Source: Actinomycetes bacterium
Lineage (GTDB): Bacteria; Actinomycetota; Actinomycetes; DATJPE01
Assembly (NCBI GenBank): GCA_035506535.1
Contig: DATJPE010000003.1
Coordinates: 1 to 64,000, forward strand
DNA: 64,000 nt
Direction of reading: 5' to 3'
The notes below the pieces were generated by a model that saw only the letters and a program-made list of their open reading frames with translations, was not told the origin of the DNA and did no database searches. This document shows, in pieces, positions 52,590 through 62,182 of this stretch. Positions within the stretch are counted from its first letter, which is position 1, and every line of letters begins with the position of its first letter. The position numbers and the translations under genes are program-made.

Positions 52590-55117
52590 GGCGCCCCTCC
52601 TTCGGCCTCGGCGGTGGGCAGGGACAGCACCATGGTGAGCCCGCCGCCCGGCGTGTCCTCGGCGGAGAGGGACCCGCCGACCGCCTCGGTGAGGCCACGG
52701 GCGACGGCGAGTCCCAGCCCGACCCCGGCGCCGTTCGGCGCATCACCGAGCCGCTGGAACGGAGCGAACATCGCGGCCTTGTCCGCGTCGCTGACGCCGG
52801 GACCTCGGTCGACCACGCGGATCTCCAACCGCTCGGGCACCGCGCTGGCCGTGACGAGGACCGGGGACCTCGGCGCGTGCCGCATGGCGTTCTCGAGCAG
52901 GTTCGCCAGGGCGCGCTCCACGAGGCCGGGGTCGGTGCGCACCGTCGGGAGGTCCTCATCGACGTGCACCTCCACCCGGCCCTGGAGGTCCTTGGCCCCA
53001 CCCACGGCGGCACCCGCCACCCCGCGCGCGACCAGGTCGTCGGCGGCCGTCTCCTCGGTCCGGGGGTGGACCGCGCCGGTCTGCAGCCGGCTCATGTCGA
53101 GCAGGTTGGACAGCAGCGCGTCGAGACGGTCGGCGGAGACCTCGATGGTCTCGAGCAGCTCGGCCTCGTCCTCGGGCGAGTAGCTCACGTCGGTCATCCG
53201 CAGGCTCGAGACGGCCGCCTTGATGCCGGCGAGAGGGGTGCGCAGGTCGTGTGACACCGCCGCGAGAAGCGCGGTGCGGACCGCGTTGCCCGCGGCCAGC
53301 CGCTGCGCCTCGGCGGCCTCGTCGGCGAGCCGCGTGCGTTCGAGGATGGCGCCGACGCGCGCGGCGTACGCGGTCACCACCCGCTGGTCACCCGCGTCGA
53401 GTGGACCACCCACGAAGGCGAGGACGAGGTTCGCGGACACCGGGACCGTGACGTCGGCGTCCTCCGGACCGTGGCAGCGCGGCCATCCGGCGCCCTCGAC
53501 CGCGACCCAGGAGCCGGGGGCCTCGGCCTCGAGGAGCACGACCGAGGTGAGCGCGAAGGTGGAGCGCAGGTGCTCGAGCAGGTCCGGCAGGTCGTCCGGC
53601 GCATCCAGCACGCCGCCTGCGAGGGTCGAGAGGACGGCGGCCTCACCGGCCGCCCGGGATGCCTCCTGGCGAACCCGCGCGGCCTCGTCCACGACCGAGG
53701 CCACCGACACCGCGACCAGGACGAAGACCAGCAGGGCGAAGGCGTTCTGCGGGTGGGCGATGGTCAGGGTCCCGTACGGCGGCGTGAAGAACCAGTTGAG
53801 CAGCAGGCTCCCGAGCACGGCGTCGGCGACCGCCGGCCAGCGTCCGCCGACGAGGGCGACCGCGACCGCGAGCGCGAGGAACACGAGCAGGGCGGACGCC
53901 AGGCTGATGTGCTCGCGGAAGGGCAGCATCACCAGGACGAAGACGATCGGGCCCAGCAGCGCGATGACCCAACCGATCAGCACGCGACGGTGCCCCAGGG
54001 CCCTCGGGGCGGCCCGCCCGAGCCCCTTGGCGGCGGCCGCGTGAGTGACCAGGTGGACGTCGATGTCCCCCGAGTCCCGGACGACGCGGTCCCCCACGTC
54101 ACCCCCGAACAGGCGCTCCCAGACGCGGCGCCGGCTGGCCCCGATGACCAGCTGGGTGGCGTTGACGGCCCGGGCGGTGGTCAGCAACGCCTCGGCGACG
54201 TCGGAGCCCACGACCGTGCGGAAGGTCCCGCCCAGGGACTCGACGAGGATGCGCTGCTGGGTGAGCACCGCTGGGTCGCCGTGCACCAGCCCGTCGTCGG
54301 CGACGACGTGCACCGCGATGAGCTCCCCGCCCGCCGACTGCCCCGCGATACGCGCTCCCCGACGGATGAGCGTCTCGCCCTCGGGTCCACCGGTGAGCGC
54401 CACGACCACGCGCTCGCGAGCCGGCCACGCGACGTCGATGCCGTGCTCCGCGCGATAGGCCTCCAGCCCCTCCTCGACCCGGTCGGCCAGCCAGAGCAGC
54501 GCCAGCTCCCGCAGCGCCGTCAGGTTGCCGACCCGGAAGTAGTTGGACAGCGCGGCGTCGATCGCGTCGGCCGGGTAGACGTTGCCGTGGGCCAGGCGGC
54601 GGCGCAGCGCCTCCGGGGACATGTCGACCAGCTCGATCTGGTCCGCGGACCGGACCACCGTATCGGGCACCGTCTCGGTCTGCCGGATGCCCGTGATGGC
54701 CGCCACCGTGTCCGTCAGCGACTCCAGGTGCTGGATGTTGACCGTGGTGATGACGTCGATGCCCGCGGCGAGCAGGGTCTCGACGTCCTCCCATCGCTTG
54801 GCGTGGCGCATCCCCGGCGCGTTGGTGTGGGCGAGCTCGTCGACGAGCGCGACCTCGGGGTGCCGCGCGAGGACGGCGTCGAGGTCCATGTCCTCGAGCC
54901 GGACGCCGCGATGCTCGACCACCAGCCGCGGGACGACCTCCAGCCCCTCGACGAGGGCTCGGGTCTGCGCGCGACCGTGATCCTCGACGAAGGCCGCCAC
55001 CACCCTGGTCCCGCGGGCGAGCCGGCGATGTCCCTCGCCGAGCATGGCGTAGGTCTTGCCGACGCCGGGTGCCGCGCCGAGGTACACCCGCAGCCGCCCG
55101 CGTCCCATGACCGGCAT
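52586..55117 (-). CDS. kdpD: KdpD sensor histidine kinase
   Basis: The 843-residue protein has an N-terminal KdpD domain with Walker A GAAPGVGKTYAML and a conserved ALVDELAHTNAPG. A universal-stress-protein domain (~225-360), four transmembrane helices (~378-475) and a GAF-like domain (~490-600) follow. HisKA (SHDLRTPLAGIKAAVSSL) and HATPase (LENAMRHAPRS; GVGLGLAVARGL) close the protein. It senses low potassium and turgor. Upstream, the MFS gene ends about 50 bases away. Confidence 0.95.
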   Translation of the reverse strand: MPVMGRGRLRVYLGAAPGVGKTYAMLGEGHRRLARGTRVVAAFVEDHGRAQTRALVEGLEVVPRLVVEHRGVRLEDMDLDAVLARHPEVALVDELAHTNAPGMRHAKRWEDVETLLAAGIDVITTVNIQHLESLTDTVAAITGIRQTETVPDTVVRSADQIELVDMSPEALRRRLAHGNVYPADAIDAALSNYFRVGNLTALRELALLWLADRVEEGLEAYRAEHGIDVAWPARERVVVALTGGPEGETLIRRGARIAGQSAGGELIAVHVVADDGLVHGDPAVLTQQRILVESLGGTFRTVVGSDVAEALLTTARAVNATQLVIGASRRRVWERLFGGDVGDRVVRDSGDIDVHLVTHAAAAKGLGRAAPRALGHRRVLIGWVIALLGPIVFVLVMLPFREHISLASALLVFLALAVAVALVGGRWPAVADAVLGSLLLNWFFTPPYGTLTIAHPQNAFALLVFVLVAVSVASVVDEAARVRQEASRAAGEAAVLSTLAGGVLDAPDDLPDLLEHLRSTFALTSVVLLEAEAPGSWVAVEGAGWPRCHGPEDADVTVPVSANLVLAFVGGPLDAGDQRVVTAYAARVGAILERTRLADEAAEAQRLAAGNAVRTALLAAVSHDLRTPLAGIKAAVSSLRMTDVSYSPEDEAELLETIEVSADRLDALLSNLLDMSRLQTGAVHPRTEETAADDLVARGVAGAAVGGAKDLQGRVEVHVDEDLPTVRTDPGLVERALANLLENAMRHAPRSPVLVTASAVPERLEIRVVDRGPGVSDADKAAMFAPFQRLGDAPNGAGVGLGLAVARGLTEAVGGSLSAEDTPGGGLTMVLSLPTAEAEGGAP

Positions 55118-55166
55118 TGTCGCGGAGGCGGGCGACCCGCAGGCCCCCGGGACCGCGGGCGAGGTC

Positions 55167-56687
55167 TCACGCCACGGCGACCACCTGTTCGGCGGGCAGG
55201 TCGGTGCGCCTGGCCCGGATCAGCGCGGCGGTGATGATGAGCGCCACGGTGAACAGGCCCGCGCTGATGAGGAACGTCACGTGATAGCCGTGGATGCTCG
55301 CGAGGTTGGCCAGCTCCTGCGGGTCCTTGATCGATCCAGCATGAGCCGCCGCGAACGCGGTGCTGACGGTGAAGAACACGCTGTTGAGCAGGCCGGTGCC
55401 GAGGGAGCCGCCGACCTGCTGACCGGCGTTGAGGACGGCGCTCGCGACGCCTGCGTCGTGGGGGGCCACCCCGATCAGAGCCGTGCTCGCGGTCGGGATG
55501 AAGACGAGGGCCAGGCCCATGCTCATGACGATCTCGGAGGGCAGCACATGGGTCAGGTAGCTGCTGGTCAGGGTGATCTGGGTGAGGTAGAGCATGGCCA
55601 CGATGCCCATGGAGAGCCCGGTGAGCATCAACGGCTTCGGGCCGAAGCGCGGTAGCAGCTGGGAGGCCAGCCCCGCGGAGAGGATGATGCCGAGGCTGAA
55701 GGGCAGGAAGGCGAAGCCGGCCTTGAGCGGGCTGTAGCCCAGCTGGACCTGGAAGTAGTAGGTCAGGAACAAGAACATGCCCAGCAGGCCGGCGCCGAGG
55801 AGCAGGAACACCAGGTAGGAGCCGCCGCGGTTGCGGTCCAGGATCACGCGCAACGGCAGCAGCGGGCTGGCGGTGATCCGCTCCCACACGAAGAAGCCCA
55901 CGAGGAGCGCCGCGGCGCTGAACAGGCAGACGAGGGTGACCGGGTCGGTCCACCCCACCGTGCCGACGGCCCGCCCGTTCGCGTCCAGGACCGGCTTGCC
56001 GGCCTCGGTGAACCCGTAGACGAGCAGCGCCAGCCCGGCGGTGACCAGGACGGCACCCAGGATGTCGTAGCGGCGATCGCCCTGGGCCCGGCTCTCGTGG
56101 ACGAGGGGGACGGCGGCGGCGGCGGCGATGATGGCCACCGGCACGTTGACGTACAGGCACCACCGCCACGAGGTGTACTCGGTGAGGATCCCGCCGATGA
56201 TCAGGCCGATGGCGGCGCCACCGCCGGCGATGGCACCGAAGACGCCGAAGGCCTTCGCCCGCTCGTGCGGCTCGGTGAAGGTGGTGGTGATGAGCGCGAG
56301 CGCGGCCGGCGCCATGACCGCCCCGAAGGCGCCCTGCAGGCCGCGCGCGGCGAAGAGCATCCCCGCGTTCTGCGCCGCCCCGCCGAGCGCGGACGCGGTG
56401 GCGAAGCCGAGCAGGCCGATGATCAGCATGCGCTTGCGGCCCTGGTAGTCGGCGATGCGCCCGCCGAGCAGCAGCAGGCCGCCGAAGGCGAGGGTGTAGG
56501 AGGTGATCACCCACTGCCGGTCGATCGAGCTCATGCCCAGGTCCGCCTGCGCGTGCGGCAGGGCGATGTTCACGATCGACGCGTCGAGCACGATCATCAG
56601 CTGGGTCAGCCCGATGACGCACAGCGCGAGCCAGCGCCTGGGGTCGGGGGTGGTCGCGGCGCCTTCGGCGCCCTCGAAGGTCTTCAT
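55167..56687 (-). CDS. MFS drug transporter, DHA2 (EmrB/QacA) type
   Basis: The 506-residue protein has about fourteen helices. TM1 motif D1 is LDASIVNIALPHAQADLG, motif A is LGGRIADYQGRKR, and motif C lies in TM5 (GAIAGGGAAIGLIIGGIL). It is a proton-driven multidrug exporter. The ATG at 56687 overlaps the TetR stop by ATGA, indicating that the pump and its regulator form one operon. Confidence 0.93.
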   Translation of the reverse strand: MKTFEGAEGAATTPDPRRWLALCVIGLTQLMIVLDASIVNIALPHAQADLGMSSIDRQWVITSYTLAFGGLLLLGGRIADYQGRKRMLIIGLLGFATASALGGAAQNAGMLFAARGLQGAFGAVMAPAALALITTTFTEPHERAKAFGVFGAIAGGGAAIGLIIGGILTEYTSWRWCLYVNVPVAIIAAAAAVPLVHESRAQGDRRYDILGAVLVTAGLALLVYGFTEAGKPVLDANGRAVGTVGWTDPVTLVCLFSAAALLVGFFVWERITASPLLPLRVILDRNRGGSYLVFLLLGAGLLGMFLFLTYYFQVQLGYSPLKAGFAFLPFSLGIILSAGLASQLLPRFGPKPLMLTGLSMGIVAMLYLTQITLTSSYLTHVLPSEIVMSMGLALVFIPTASTALIGVAPHDAGVASAVLNAGQQVGGSLGTGLLNSVFFTVSTAFAAAHAGSIKDPQELANLASIHGYHVTFLISAGLFTVALIITAALIRARRTDLPAEQVVAVA

Positions 56688-57376
56688 CGGGTGCTCCCGT
56701 CAGAGGTGGCGAACTCGGCATCGTGGCTGTGCCGGTCCACGGACGGGGCACGCCCGCGGCGCAGCAGGGGCAGGAGCACGTCGTCGACGACGTGCTCCAG
56801 GAACGGGTCGTCCACCGGCTCGCCGGTGAACAGCAACCGGGAGGCGAGGATCGCGACGCCGACCTCCGCGAACACCTCGACGTCGGCATCGGGGGGCAGC
56901 AGCCCGCGCTCGACGTACCCGCGAAGCCAGGCCCGGGTCCGCGCCTGCTTCGGCCGGATCATCCGGTCCCGGACCAGCCGGGCCAGCTCACGGTCGGCCC
57001 GCATCGCCGCGAGCACCCCGCTGAACACCGCCGCGTCCGGCCCGCTGGCCGCCTCCCGGAAGACCCGCAGGGCATCCAGCAGGTCCGCGCGCAGGTCGCT
57101 CCCCTGGGGCAGGTCGACCTCGTCGAACTGGCAGGTGCGCAGCGCCTCGACGACCAGGCTCGCCTTGGAGTCCCAGCGTCGGTAGATCGTCGCCTTGCTG
57201 ACGTGGGCCCGGCACGCCACCGCGTCCATCGTCATCCGCTCGTAGCCGGCCTCGGCGAGGAGGGCGACCGCAGCCCCGAGGATGGTCGCGTCGAGGTCGG
57301 CGTCCAGCGGACGGCCGCGGCAGGGCCCGGCGTCGGGTGCGCGGCGCTGCGCCCGCAGGTCGGACAGTCGGGTCAC
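56684..57376 (-). CDS. TetR-family regulator of the adjacent efflux pump
   Basis: The 230-residue protein has a TetR helix-turn-helix (TILGAAVALLAEAGYERMTMD; AHVSKATIYRRWDSKASLV) and a TetR_C ligand-binding domain. It is co-translated with the MFS pump and most likely represses its own promoter (57444-57473). The GTG start at 57376 is followed by a basic 25-residue tail. Confidence 0.9.
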   Translation of the reverse strand: MTRLSDLRAQRRAPDAGPCRGRPLDADLDATILGAAVALLAEAGYERMTMDAVACRAHVSKATIYRRWDSKASLVVEALRTCQFDEVDLPQGSDLRADLLDALRVFREAASGPDAAVFSGVLAAMRADRELARLVRDRMIRPKQARTRAWLRGYVERGLLPPDADVEVFAEVGVAILASRLLFTGEPVDDPFLEHVVDDVLLPLLRRGRAPSVDRHSHDAEFATSDGSTR

Positions 57377-57443
57377 CAGCGCCTCCTCGGTCCAGCTGTC
57401 GGGCGGGCCCCGACCCGTCGGAGCACAATCGAAACGACGTCGT

Positions 57444-57473
57444 ACCCTAAGTCGAGCGAGATACGAAACGCAA
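57444..57473 (-). promoter_or_regulatory. Promoter region of the TetR-efflux operon
   Basis: On the minus strand TTGCGT (57473-57468) and TAGGGT (57449-57444) are separated by 18 bases. Two direct CGAAACG copies (57430-57436 and 57464-57470) flank the -10 box and overlap the -35 box, and could be the operator. Confidence 0.45.
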
Positions 57474-57530
57474 CCGTTCAGTTTCCGTTCAGATCGGCGT
57501 TACCAGGCTAAGAGGGGCCTCCGACAGTCC

Positions 57531-57594
57531 TCGATCCCCCGTGCATTCGATCCCCCGTGCATTCGATCCCCCGTGCATTCGATGACCCGTGCTT
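57531..57594. repeat. 16-bp tandem repeat, about four copies, in front of the MBL-fold gene
   Basis: TCGATCCCCCGTGCAT occurs as three perfect consecutive units (57531-57578), followed by a degenerate fourth (TCGATGACCCGTGC). It ends about 10 bases before the GTG of the next gene, so it lies in its leader or promoter. Confidence 0.9.
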
Positions 57595-57604
57595 CGATGA
57601 CGGC

Positions 57605-58252
57605 GTGCGGATCACCCATCTCGGCCACTCGTGCGTGCTCGTCGAGTCGGGCGGCACGCGGCTGCTCCTCGACCCCGGGAACTTCACCGCCGACCTCGAC
57701 GCCGCCCGAGACCTCGACGCCGTCCTGGTGACCCACCAGCATCCCGACCACCTCGACGTCGAGCGTCTCCCCGGCCTGCTGGCCAGCAACGCGAACGCCC
57801 GGCTGTACGTCGAGCGCGAGGCGATGGCCGTCGCCGACGGCGCGGGGCTCACAGCGACCCCCCTGAACGCCGGGGACACCCTGACGCTGGGCGGGGTGCG
57901 GGTCGAGGCCGTCGGCGGCGAGCACGCCCTCATCCACCCGGACATCCCGCGCGTCGGAAACGTCGGGCTCGTGCTCCGCCCCGACGACGGGCCGACGCTG
58001 TTCCATCCCGGCGACAGCTACGGCGTCACTCCCGGCGACGTCGACGTCCTGCTGCTCCCGCTCACCGCTCCCTGGACGTCGATCCGGGAGACCGTCGCGT
58101 TCGCGCGGGCGGTCGCCGCTCCCCGGACCGTCCCGATCCACGACGGCGGTGCCTCCGCGCTCGGACGTGCGGTCTACCTGCGCCTGGTGTCCTCCCTCGT
58201 GGAGGAGACGTCGGTCCGCGACCTCGCGGGAGCCGGCCCGGTCAGCTGGTGA
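57605..58252 (+). CDS. Metallo-beta-lactamase-fold hydrolase (UlaG-like)
   Basis: The 215-residue protein has ITHLGHSCVLVES, the metal motif THQHPDHLD (HxHxDH), the later ligands GGEHALIHPD and HPGDSYG, and a terminal IHDGG. The family includes UPF0173/UlaG-like phosphoesterases of unclear substrate. I start at GTG 57605; the earlier ATG at 57557 would translate the tandem repeat. It is convergent with the APC transporter. Confidence 0.88.
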   Translation: MRITHLGHSCVLVESGGTRLLLDPGNFTADLDAARDLDAVLVTHQHPDHLDVERLPGLLASNANARLYVEREAMAVADGAGLTATPLNAGDTLTLGGVRVEAVGGEHALIHPDIPRVGNVGLVLRPDDGPTLFHPGDSYGVTPGDVDVLLLPLTAPWTSIRETVAFARAVAAPRTVPIHDGGASALGRAVYLRLVSSLVEETSVRDLAGAGPVSW

Positions 58253-58265
58253 GCCCCGCGCGGGA

Positions 58266-60638
58266 TCAGCGGCCGGACGCGACCGACTCCTGCTCCGAGC
58301 CCTCCTCGTCGCCGACCAGCTCGTAGCTGGGGTTGGACACCGCCAGGCATCCGTGCAGCGAGCCCACCGTGCCGGTAGCACGGACCCGGGCCCCCGGTTC
58401 CAGACCGGCTATAGAGCGACGCCCGTAGAAGACCAGGGTCATCCCGCCCGTGGCGTCCCAGACCTCGACCTCGAGCGAGGGCGCGCCGGACAGGGGCGCC
58501 ACGCGAACCGATCGGACCTGGCCCTCGAGGGTCGCCCGGCTACGCCACTCGAGGTCGGCGATGTGCGTGATCCCCTCGGGCGCCGGCGGGACCTCGGCGG
58601 GTTCCGGCTCGGGTTCCGGCAGGTGGGGCAGCTCCTGGGCCTCGAGGCCCGCTCGAGCCTTGCGGCTGATCAGGCCGTCGACGTCGAAGGGGACGATCGT
58701 CGCCACCACGCGCGGCATCCGGCTGACCGCCCGCGCGATGTCGTCCGCGGTCCGGTCGTGCAGGATCCGGCCGAGGAAGCGGGCGTACGTGCGCCTCGGC
58801 AGCAGCAGCGTCACCTCCGTCCCCGGCGCCGCGGACTCCCTCGCCGCGAGCTCCAGCGCCGCCCGCGCCAACCGGCGGTCCGGGCAGTCGATGAGGTAGA
58901 GCGGAACCTCGCGAGCCGCGGGCTGGGAGGCCCACTGTTTCCGGAGCTCCTCTGCGTGCGCGCTGTCGACCACGAAGTGCACGGCACGCAGCTCCGTCGG
59001 GCGAAGGCTGCGCCCGTAGCTGATGGCGCCCAGCGTGGCGAGGTCCACCTCGTCGACGAGGACGACGACCGTGCTGCGGCTGATCGCCGGCCGCCCGGTC
59101 GACGGGCCGAGATGGGACAGCGCCTGGGCCTCACGTCGGTACTGGCGGTTGAGGCGGATGAGGGCGAGGACCCCGATGGGGAACAGGATGACGACCAGCC
59201 AGGCGCCCTCGGTGAACTTCACGACCGCGAACACGACCACGACGACGGCGGACACGATGCCGGACGCCGTGTTCAGCGCGACCTTGCGCCGCCACTTGCC
59301 CTGCTTGCGCACCGAGAAGTAGCGGGCCATGCCCAGGCCGGCGAGGGTGAAGCCGGTGAAGACGCCGATGGCATAGAAGGCGACCAGGTTGTTCACCTTG
59401 GCGTCCGTGCCGATCAGCAGGACCAGGGACGCGCCGGCCAGCACGATGATGCCGTTCGAGAAGGCCAGCCGGTGGCCGCGGCGGGTCAGCTGCCGCGGCA
59501 GGAAGCGGTCCCCGGCCACGAAGCTGGCGAGGAACGGGAAGCCACTGAAGGGCGTGTTGGCCCCGGTCCACAGGATCAGCATCGTGGCCAACTGGACGAC
59601 GAAGAACCCGATGTGCCCGACCACGGAGTTCCCCAGCGCGGCCTTGGTCACCTGCGAGATGACCGTCGGCGTCCCGACGACGTACGGCGTGGCGTGCGTC
59701 TCGTGCGCGAGCCAGGAGACCCCGAGGACGAGGGTGCCGAGGATCGCGCTCATCGCCACCAGGGTCTTGCGGGCGTTGCGGCCCTCGGGCTTCTTGAAGA
59801 CGCTCACCCCGTTGGACACCGCCTCGAGCCCGGTGAGCGAGGACCCGCCGTTGGCGAAGGCACGCAGGAGCACGTACACGGCACCCATGCCGAGGACCGC
59901 CTCGCCGTGCCCGACGGGATAGGCCCCCGAGGCGACGGGGACATGCGGCAGGTCGCCCATGATCTCGCGGATGACGCCCGCCACGATCACGACGAGGAGG
60001 CTGCCGGCGAAGAAGTACGTCGGGAACGCGAAGGTGCGCCCCGCCTCGCGGATCCCGCGCAGGTTGCCGTAGAAGAGGATGGCGACGACCACGATCGAGA
60101 TCTCCAGCAGCCACCGGTTCAGCGACGGTACGGCCGAGGCGAGCGCGGCGGTGCCCGCCGCGGTCTGGACGGCGACGGTGACGATGTAGTCCAGCATCAA
60201 CGCGACAGCGGCGATCTGGGCCACGACGGGGCCGAAGTTCTCCCGCGCGACGACATAGGACCCCCCGGTCTGGGTGTAGATGCTCACGACGTCGCGATAG
60301 GACAGCGTGACGATGAGCAGGACCGCGAGGACGACTCCGGTGAGCGGGAGCAGGATCGTGAACGCGGCCAGCCCGAAGGCGGGCAGCAACGCGATCAGCA
60401 TCTCTTCCGTGCCATAGGCCGAGGAGGAGATGCAGTCGGAGGACAGCACGCCGAGGGCCAGCCGCTTGCTGAGACGCTCGTGCTTGAGCGCCTCACGGGT
60501 GAGCGGCGGCCCGAGCAGCTTGACCTTCGCGCGGTAGCCCAAACTCTGGGGGATGTCGAGGTCGGCGCTGAGCGCCTCGGGCGAGGCTGACCCGTCCAGC
60601 CACGGCGGTGCGGCCGCGCTGCGGGCGGTGGCGGTCAT
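58266..60638 (-). CDS. KimA-like APC-superfamily transporter with C-terminal OB-fold-like domain
   Basis: The 790-residue protein has a transporter core of about twelve helices (~45-480), opening LGVLSSDCISSSAYGTEE, with an unwound-helix motif TQTGGSYVVARENFG. A soluble region (~500-690) follows (VVVLVDEVDLATLGAI; TLLLPRRTYARFLGRIL). The last ~90 residues resemble a nucleic-acid-type OB fold (ATLEGQVRSVRVAPLSG; GGMTLVFYGRRSIAG; LAVSNPSYELV). The core resembles the potassium importer KimA. ATG 60638 is preceded by GGAGGGAC, which I prefer to the ATG at 60671. Confidence 0.85.
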   Translation of the reverse strand: MTATARSAAAPPWLDGSASPEALSADLDIPQSLGYRAKVKLLGPPLTREALKHERLSKRLALGVLSSDCISSSAYGTEEMLIALLPAFGLAAFTILLPLTGVVLAVLLIVTLSYRDVVSIYTQTGGSYVVARENFGPVVAQIAAVALMLDYIVTVAVQTAAGTAALASAVPSLNRWLLEISIVVVAILFYGNLRGIREAGRTFAFPTYFFAGSLLVVIVAGVIREIMGDLPHVPVASGAYPVGHGEAVLGMGAVYVLLRAFANGGSSLTGLEAVSNGVSVFKKPEGRNARKTLVAMSAILGTLVLGVSWLAHETHATPYVVGTPTVISQVTKAALGNSVVGHIGFFVVQLATMLILWTGANTPFSGFPFLASFVAGDRFLPRQLTRRGHRLAFSNGIIVLAGASLVLLIGTDAKVNNLVAFYAIGVFTGFTLAGLGMARYFSVRKQGKWRRKVALNTASGIVSAVVVVVFAVVKFTEGAWLVVILFPIGVLALIRLNRQYRREAQALSHLGPSTGRPAISRSTVVVLVDEVDLATLGAISYGRSLRPTELRAVHFVVDSAHAEELRKQWASQPAAREVPLYLIDCPDRRLARAALELAARESAAPGTEVTLLLPRRTYARFLGRILHDRTADDIARAVSRMPRVVATIVPFDVDGLISRKARAGLEAQELPHLPEPEPEPAEVPPAPEGITHIADLEWRSRATLEGQVRSVRVAPLSGAPSLEVEVWDATGGMTLVFYGRRSIAGLEPGARVRATGTVGSLHGCLAVSNPSYELVGDEEGSEQESVASGR

Positions 60639-60832
60639 GCGTCCCTCCGGGTCGAGCGCTGCGACTTTCATTCACCAGCAAACCCCATCGTGAGAACGAG
60701 CGGATGTCACCTGACAGGCCCCTGACGCCGGCGGGCACCGATCTTGACGAGTTCCTGACGCCCCGGGGGAGCCGGCGACCTGGCCCACCCGCCGCCGGGA
60801 CTGCCCTCCCGGCCGTGGTGGAGGATCGGGCC

Positions 60833-62182
60833 ATGAGCGCCCTCGACCCGCTGCGCCACGCCCTCGGAGCCGACGCGGTGGTGACCGACCCGGACGTCCT
60901 CGAGACCTACCGCCAGGACCGGGCACTGACCCCTGACGCCGGGTGGCCGCTGGCTCTCCTTCGTCCGAGCTCCACCGATCAGGTGCGGACGGTCATGCGC
61001 TGGGCGAACGACTCGGGCACCCCCGTGGTGACGCGGGGCGCGGGGACGGGGTTGTCCGGCGCGGCGGCCGCGGTCGACGGCTGCGTCGTCCTCTCGACGG
61101 CACGCATGCAGCAGCTGCGCATCGACACCGGGGACCTGATCGCGGTCGTCGGCCCGGGCGTCGTCAACTCCCAGCTCAAGGCCGCGGCCCGCGAGCACGG
61201 GCTGACCTATCCACCCGATCCCAGCTCCTACGAGGAGTGCACGATCGGCGGCAACATCGCGACCAACGCCGGCGGGCTTTGCTGCGTGAAGTACGGAGTC
61301 ACGCGCGACTACGTGCTCGGGCTCGAGGTCGTGCTGGCCGACGGGCGGGTGATGGCCCTGGGGGGACGTACGGTCAAGAACGTCGCCGGCTTCGACTTGC
61401 TGGGCCTGTTCGTCGGCAGCGAGGGCACCCTCGGAGTCGTGACGCAGGCGACCCTTCGGCTGCGACCGCTGCCGCCCGCGCCGGCCACCCTCGTCGCCTC
61501 CTTCGGCGACCTGGCGGCCGCCGGCCGGGCCGTGAGCACGATCGTGCGCGGGGCGACCATGTCCGCCGTGGAGCTGATGGACCAGGCCGCGGTCCAGGCG
61601 GTGGAGCGGTACCGCCCGATGGGACTCGACCCCGGAGTCGAGTGCCTTCTCATCGCCCAGTCGGACTCGGGGCTGTCCGACGTCGTCGCCGCGGAGCGGG
61701 TGTGCGAGGAGCACGGAGCCGACTTCACCGCCGTCACCGACGACCGGGCCGAGGGCGAGATGTTCATGGCCGGGCGCCGCGCCGCGATCCCGGCGTTGTT
61801 CGAGGAGGGGCGCCTGCTCGTCGAGGACGTGGCCGTTCCGTTGTCGCGGATCGCCGACCTGCTCTCCGAGGTCCGGCGGGTGGCGCGCGAGACCGACACG
61901 ACCATCGCCACCGTCGGCCACGCCGGAGACGGCAACTTCCACCCGCTCATCTGCTTCGACCCCTCGGACGAGGACGCGACCAAGCGGGCGTACCAGGCGT
62001 TCGACGAGGTCATGCGAGCGGCCCTCGCGCTGGGCGGCACGATCACCGGCGAACACGGCGTAGGCACGCTGAAGAAGGCGCTCTTCCGCGAGCAGGTCGA
62101 CCCCGTCGCGCTGGGGATCTCGCGTGAGCTGAAGGCACTGCTCGATCCGCACGGGATCCTCAACCCGGGCGTGGTCCTGTGA
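60833..62182 (+). CDS. FAD-linked oxidase, GlcD/D-lactate dehydrogenase-like
   Basis: The 449-residue flavoprotein has a PCMH FAD-binding domain (VVTRGAGTGLSGAAAAVDG; TIGGNIATNAGG; VKNVAGFDLLGLFVGSEG) and a C-terminal cap domain (GHAGDGNFHPLI; TITGEHGVGTLKKAL). It oxidises a 2-hydroxy acid such as glycolate or D-lactate; no GlcE/GlcF genes are adjacent. I start at ATG 60833; the longer frame is Pro/Arg-rich and not family-like. It overlaps the glucosidase gene by GTGA. Confidence 0.9.
   Translation: MSALDPLRHALGADAVVTDPDVLETYRQDRALTPDAGWPLALLRPSSTDQVRTVMRWANDSGTPVVTRGAGTGLSGAAAAVDGCVVLSTARMQQLRIDTGDLIAVVGPGVVNSQLKAAAREHGLTYPPDPSSYEECTIGGNIATNAGGLCCVKYGVTRDYVLGLEVVLADGRVMALGGRTVKNVAGFDLLGLFVGSEGTLGVVTQATLRLRPLPPAPATLVASFGDLAAAGRAVSTIVRGATMSAVELMDQAAVQAVERYRPMGLDPGVECLLIAQSDSGLSDVVAAERVCEEHGADFTAVTDDRAEGEMFMAGRRAAIPALFEEGRLLVEDVAVPLSRIADLLSEVRRVARETDTTIATVGHAGDGNFHPLICFDPSDEDATKRAYQAFDEVMRAALALGGTITGEHGVGTLKKALFREQVDPVALGISRELKALLDPHGILNPGVVL

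Noticed and set aside
57531-57594. 16-bp repeats considered as a CRISPR array
   Set aside because: Units are directly adjacent with no spacers, and no cas genes are present.
51912-58252. kdpFABC potassium ATPase genes expected beside kdpDE
   Set aside because: No P-type ATPase or KdpA/KdpC-like sequence occurs in the window.
60639-60832. c-di-AMP (ydaO-type) riboswitch ahead of the KimA-like transporter
   Set aside because: The leader between the divergent genes is short and shows no ydaO-like conserved blocks.
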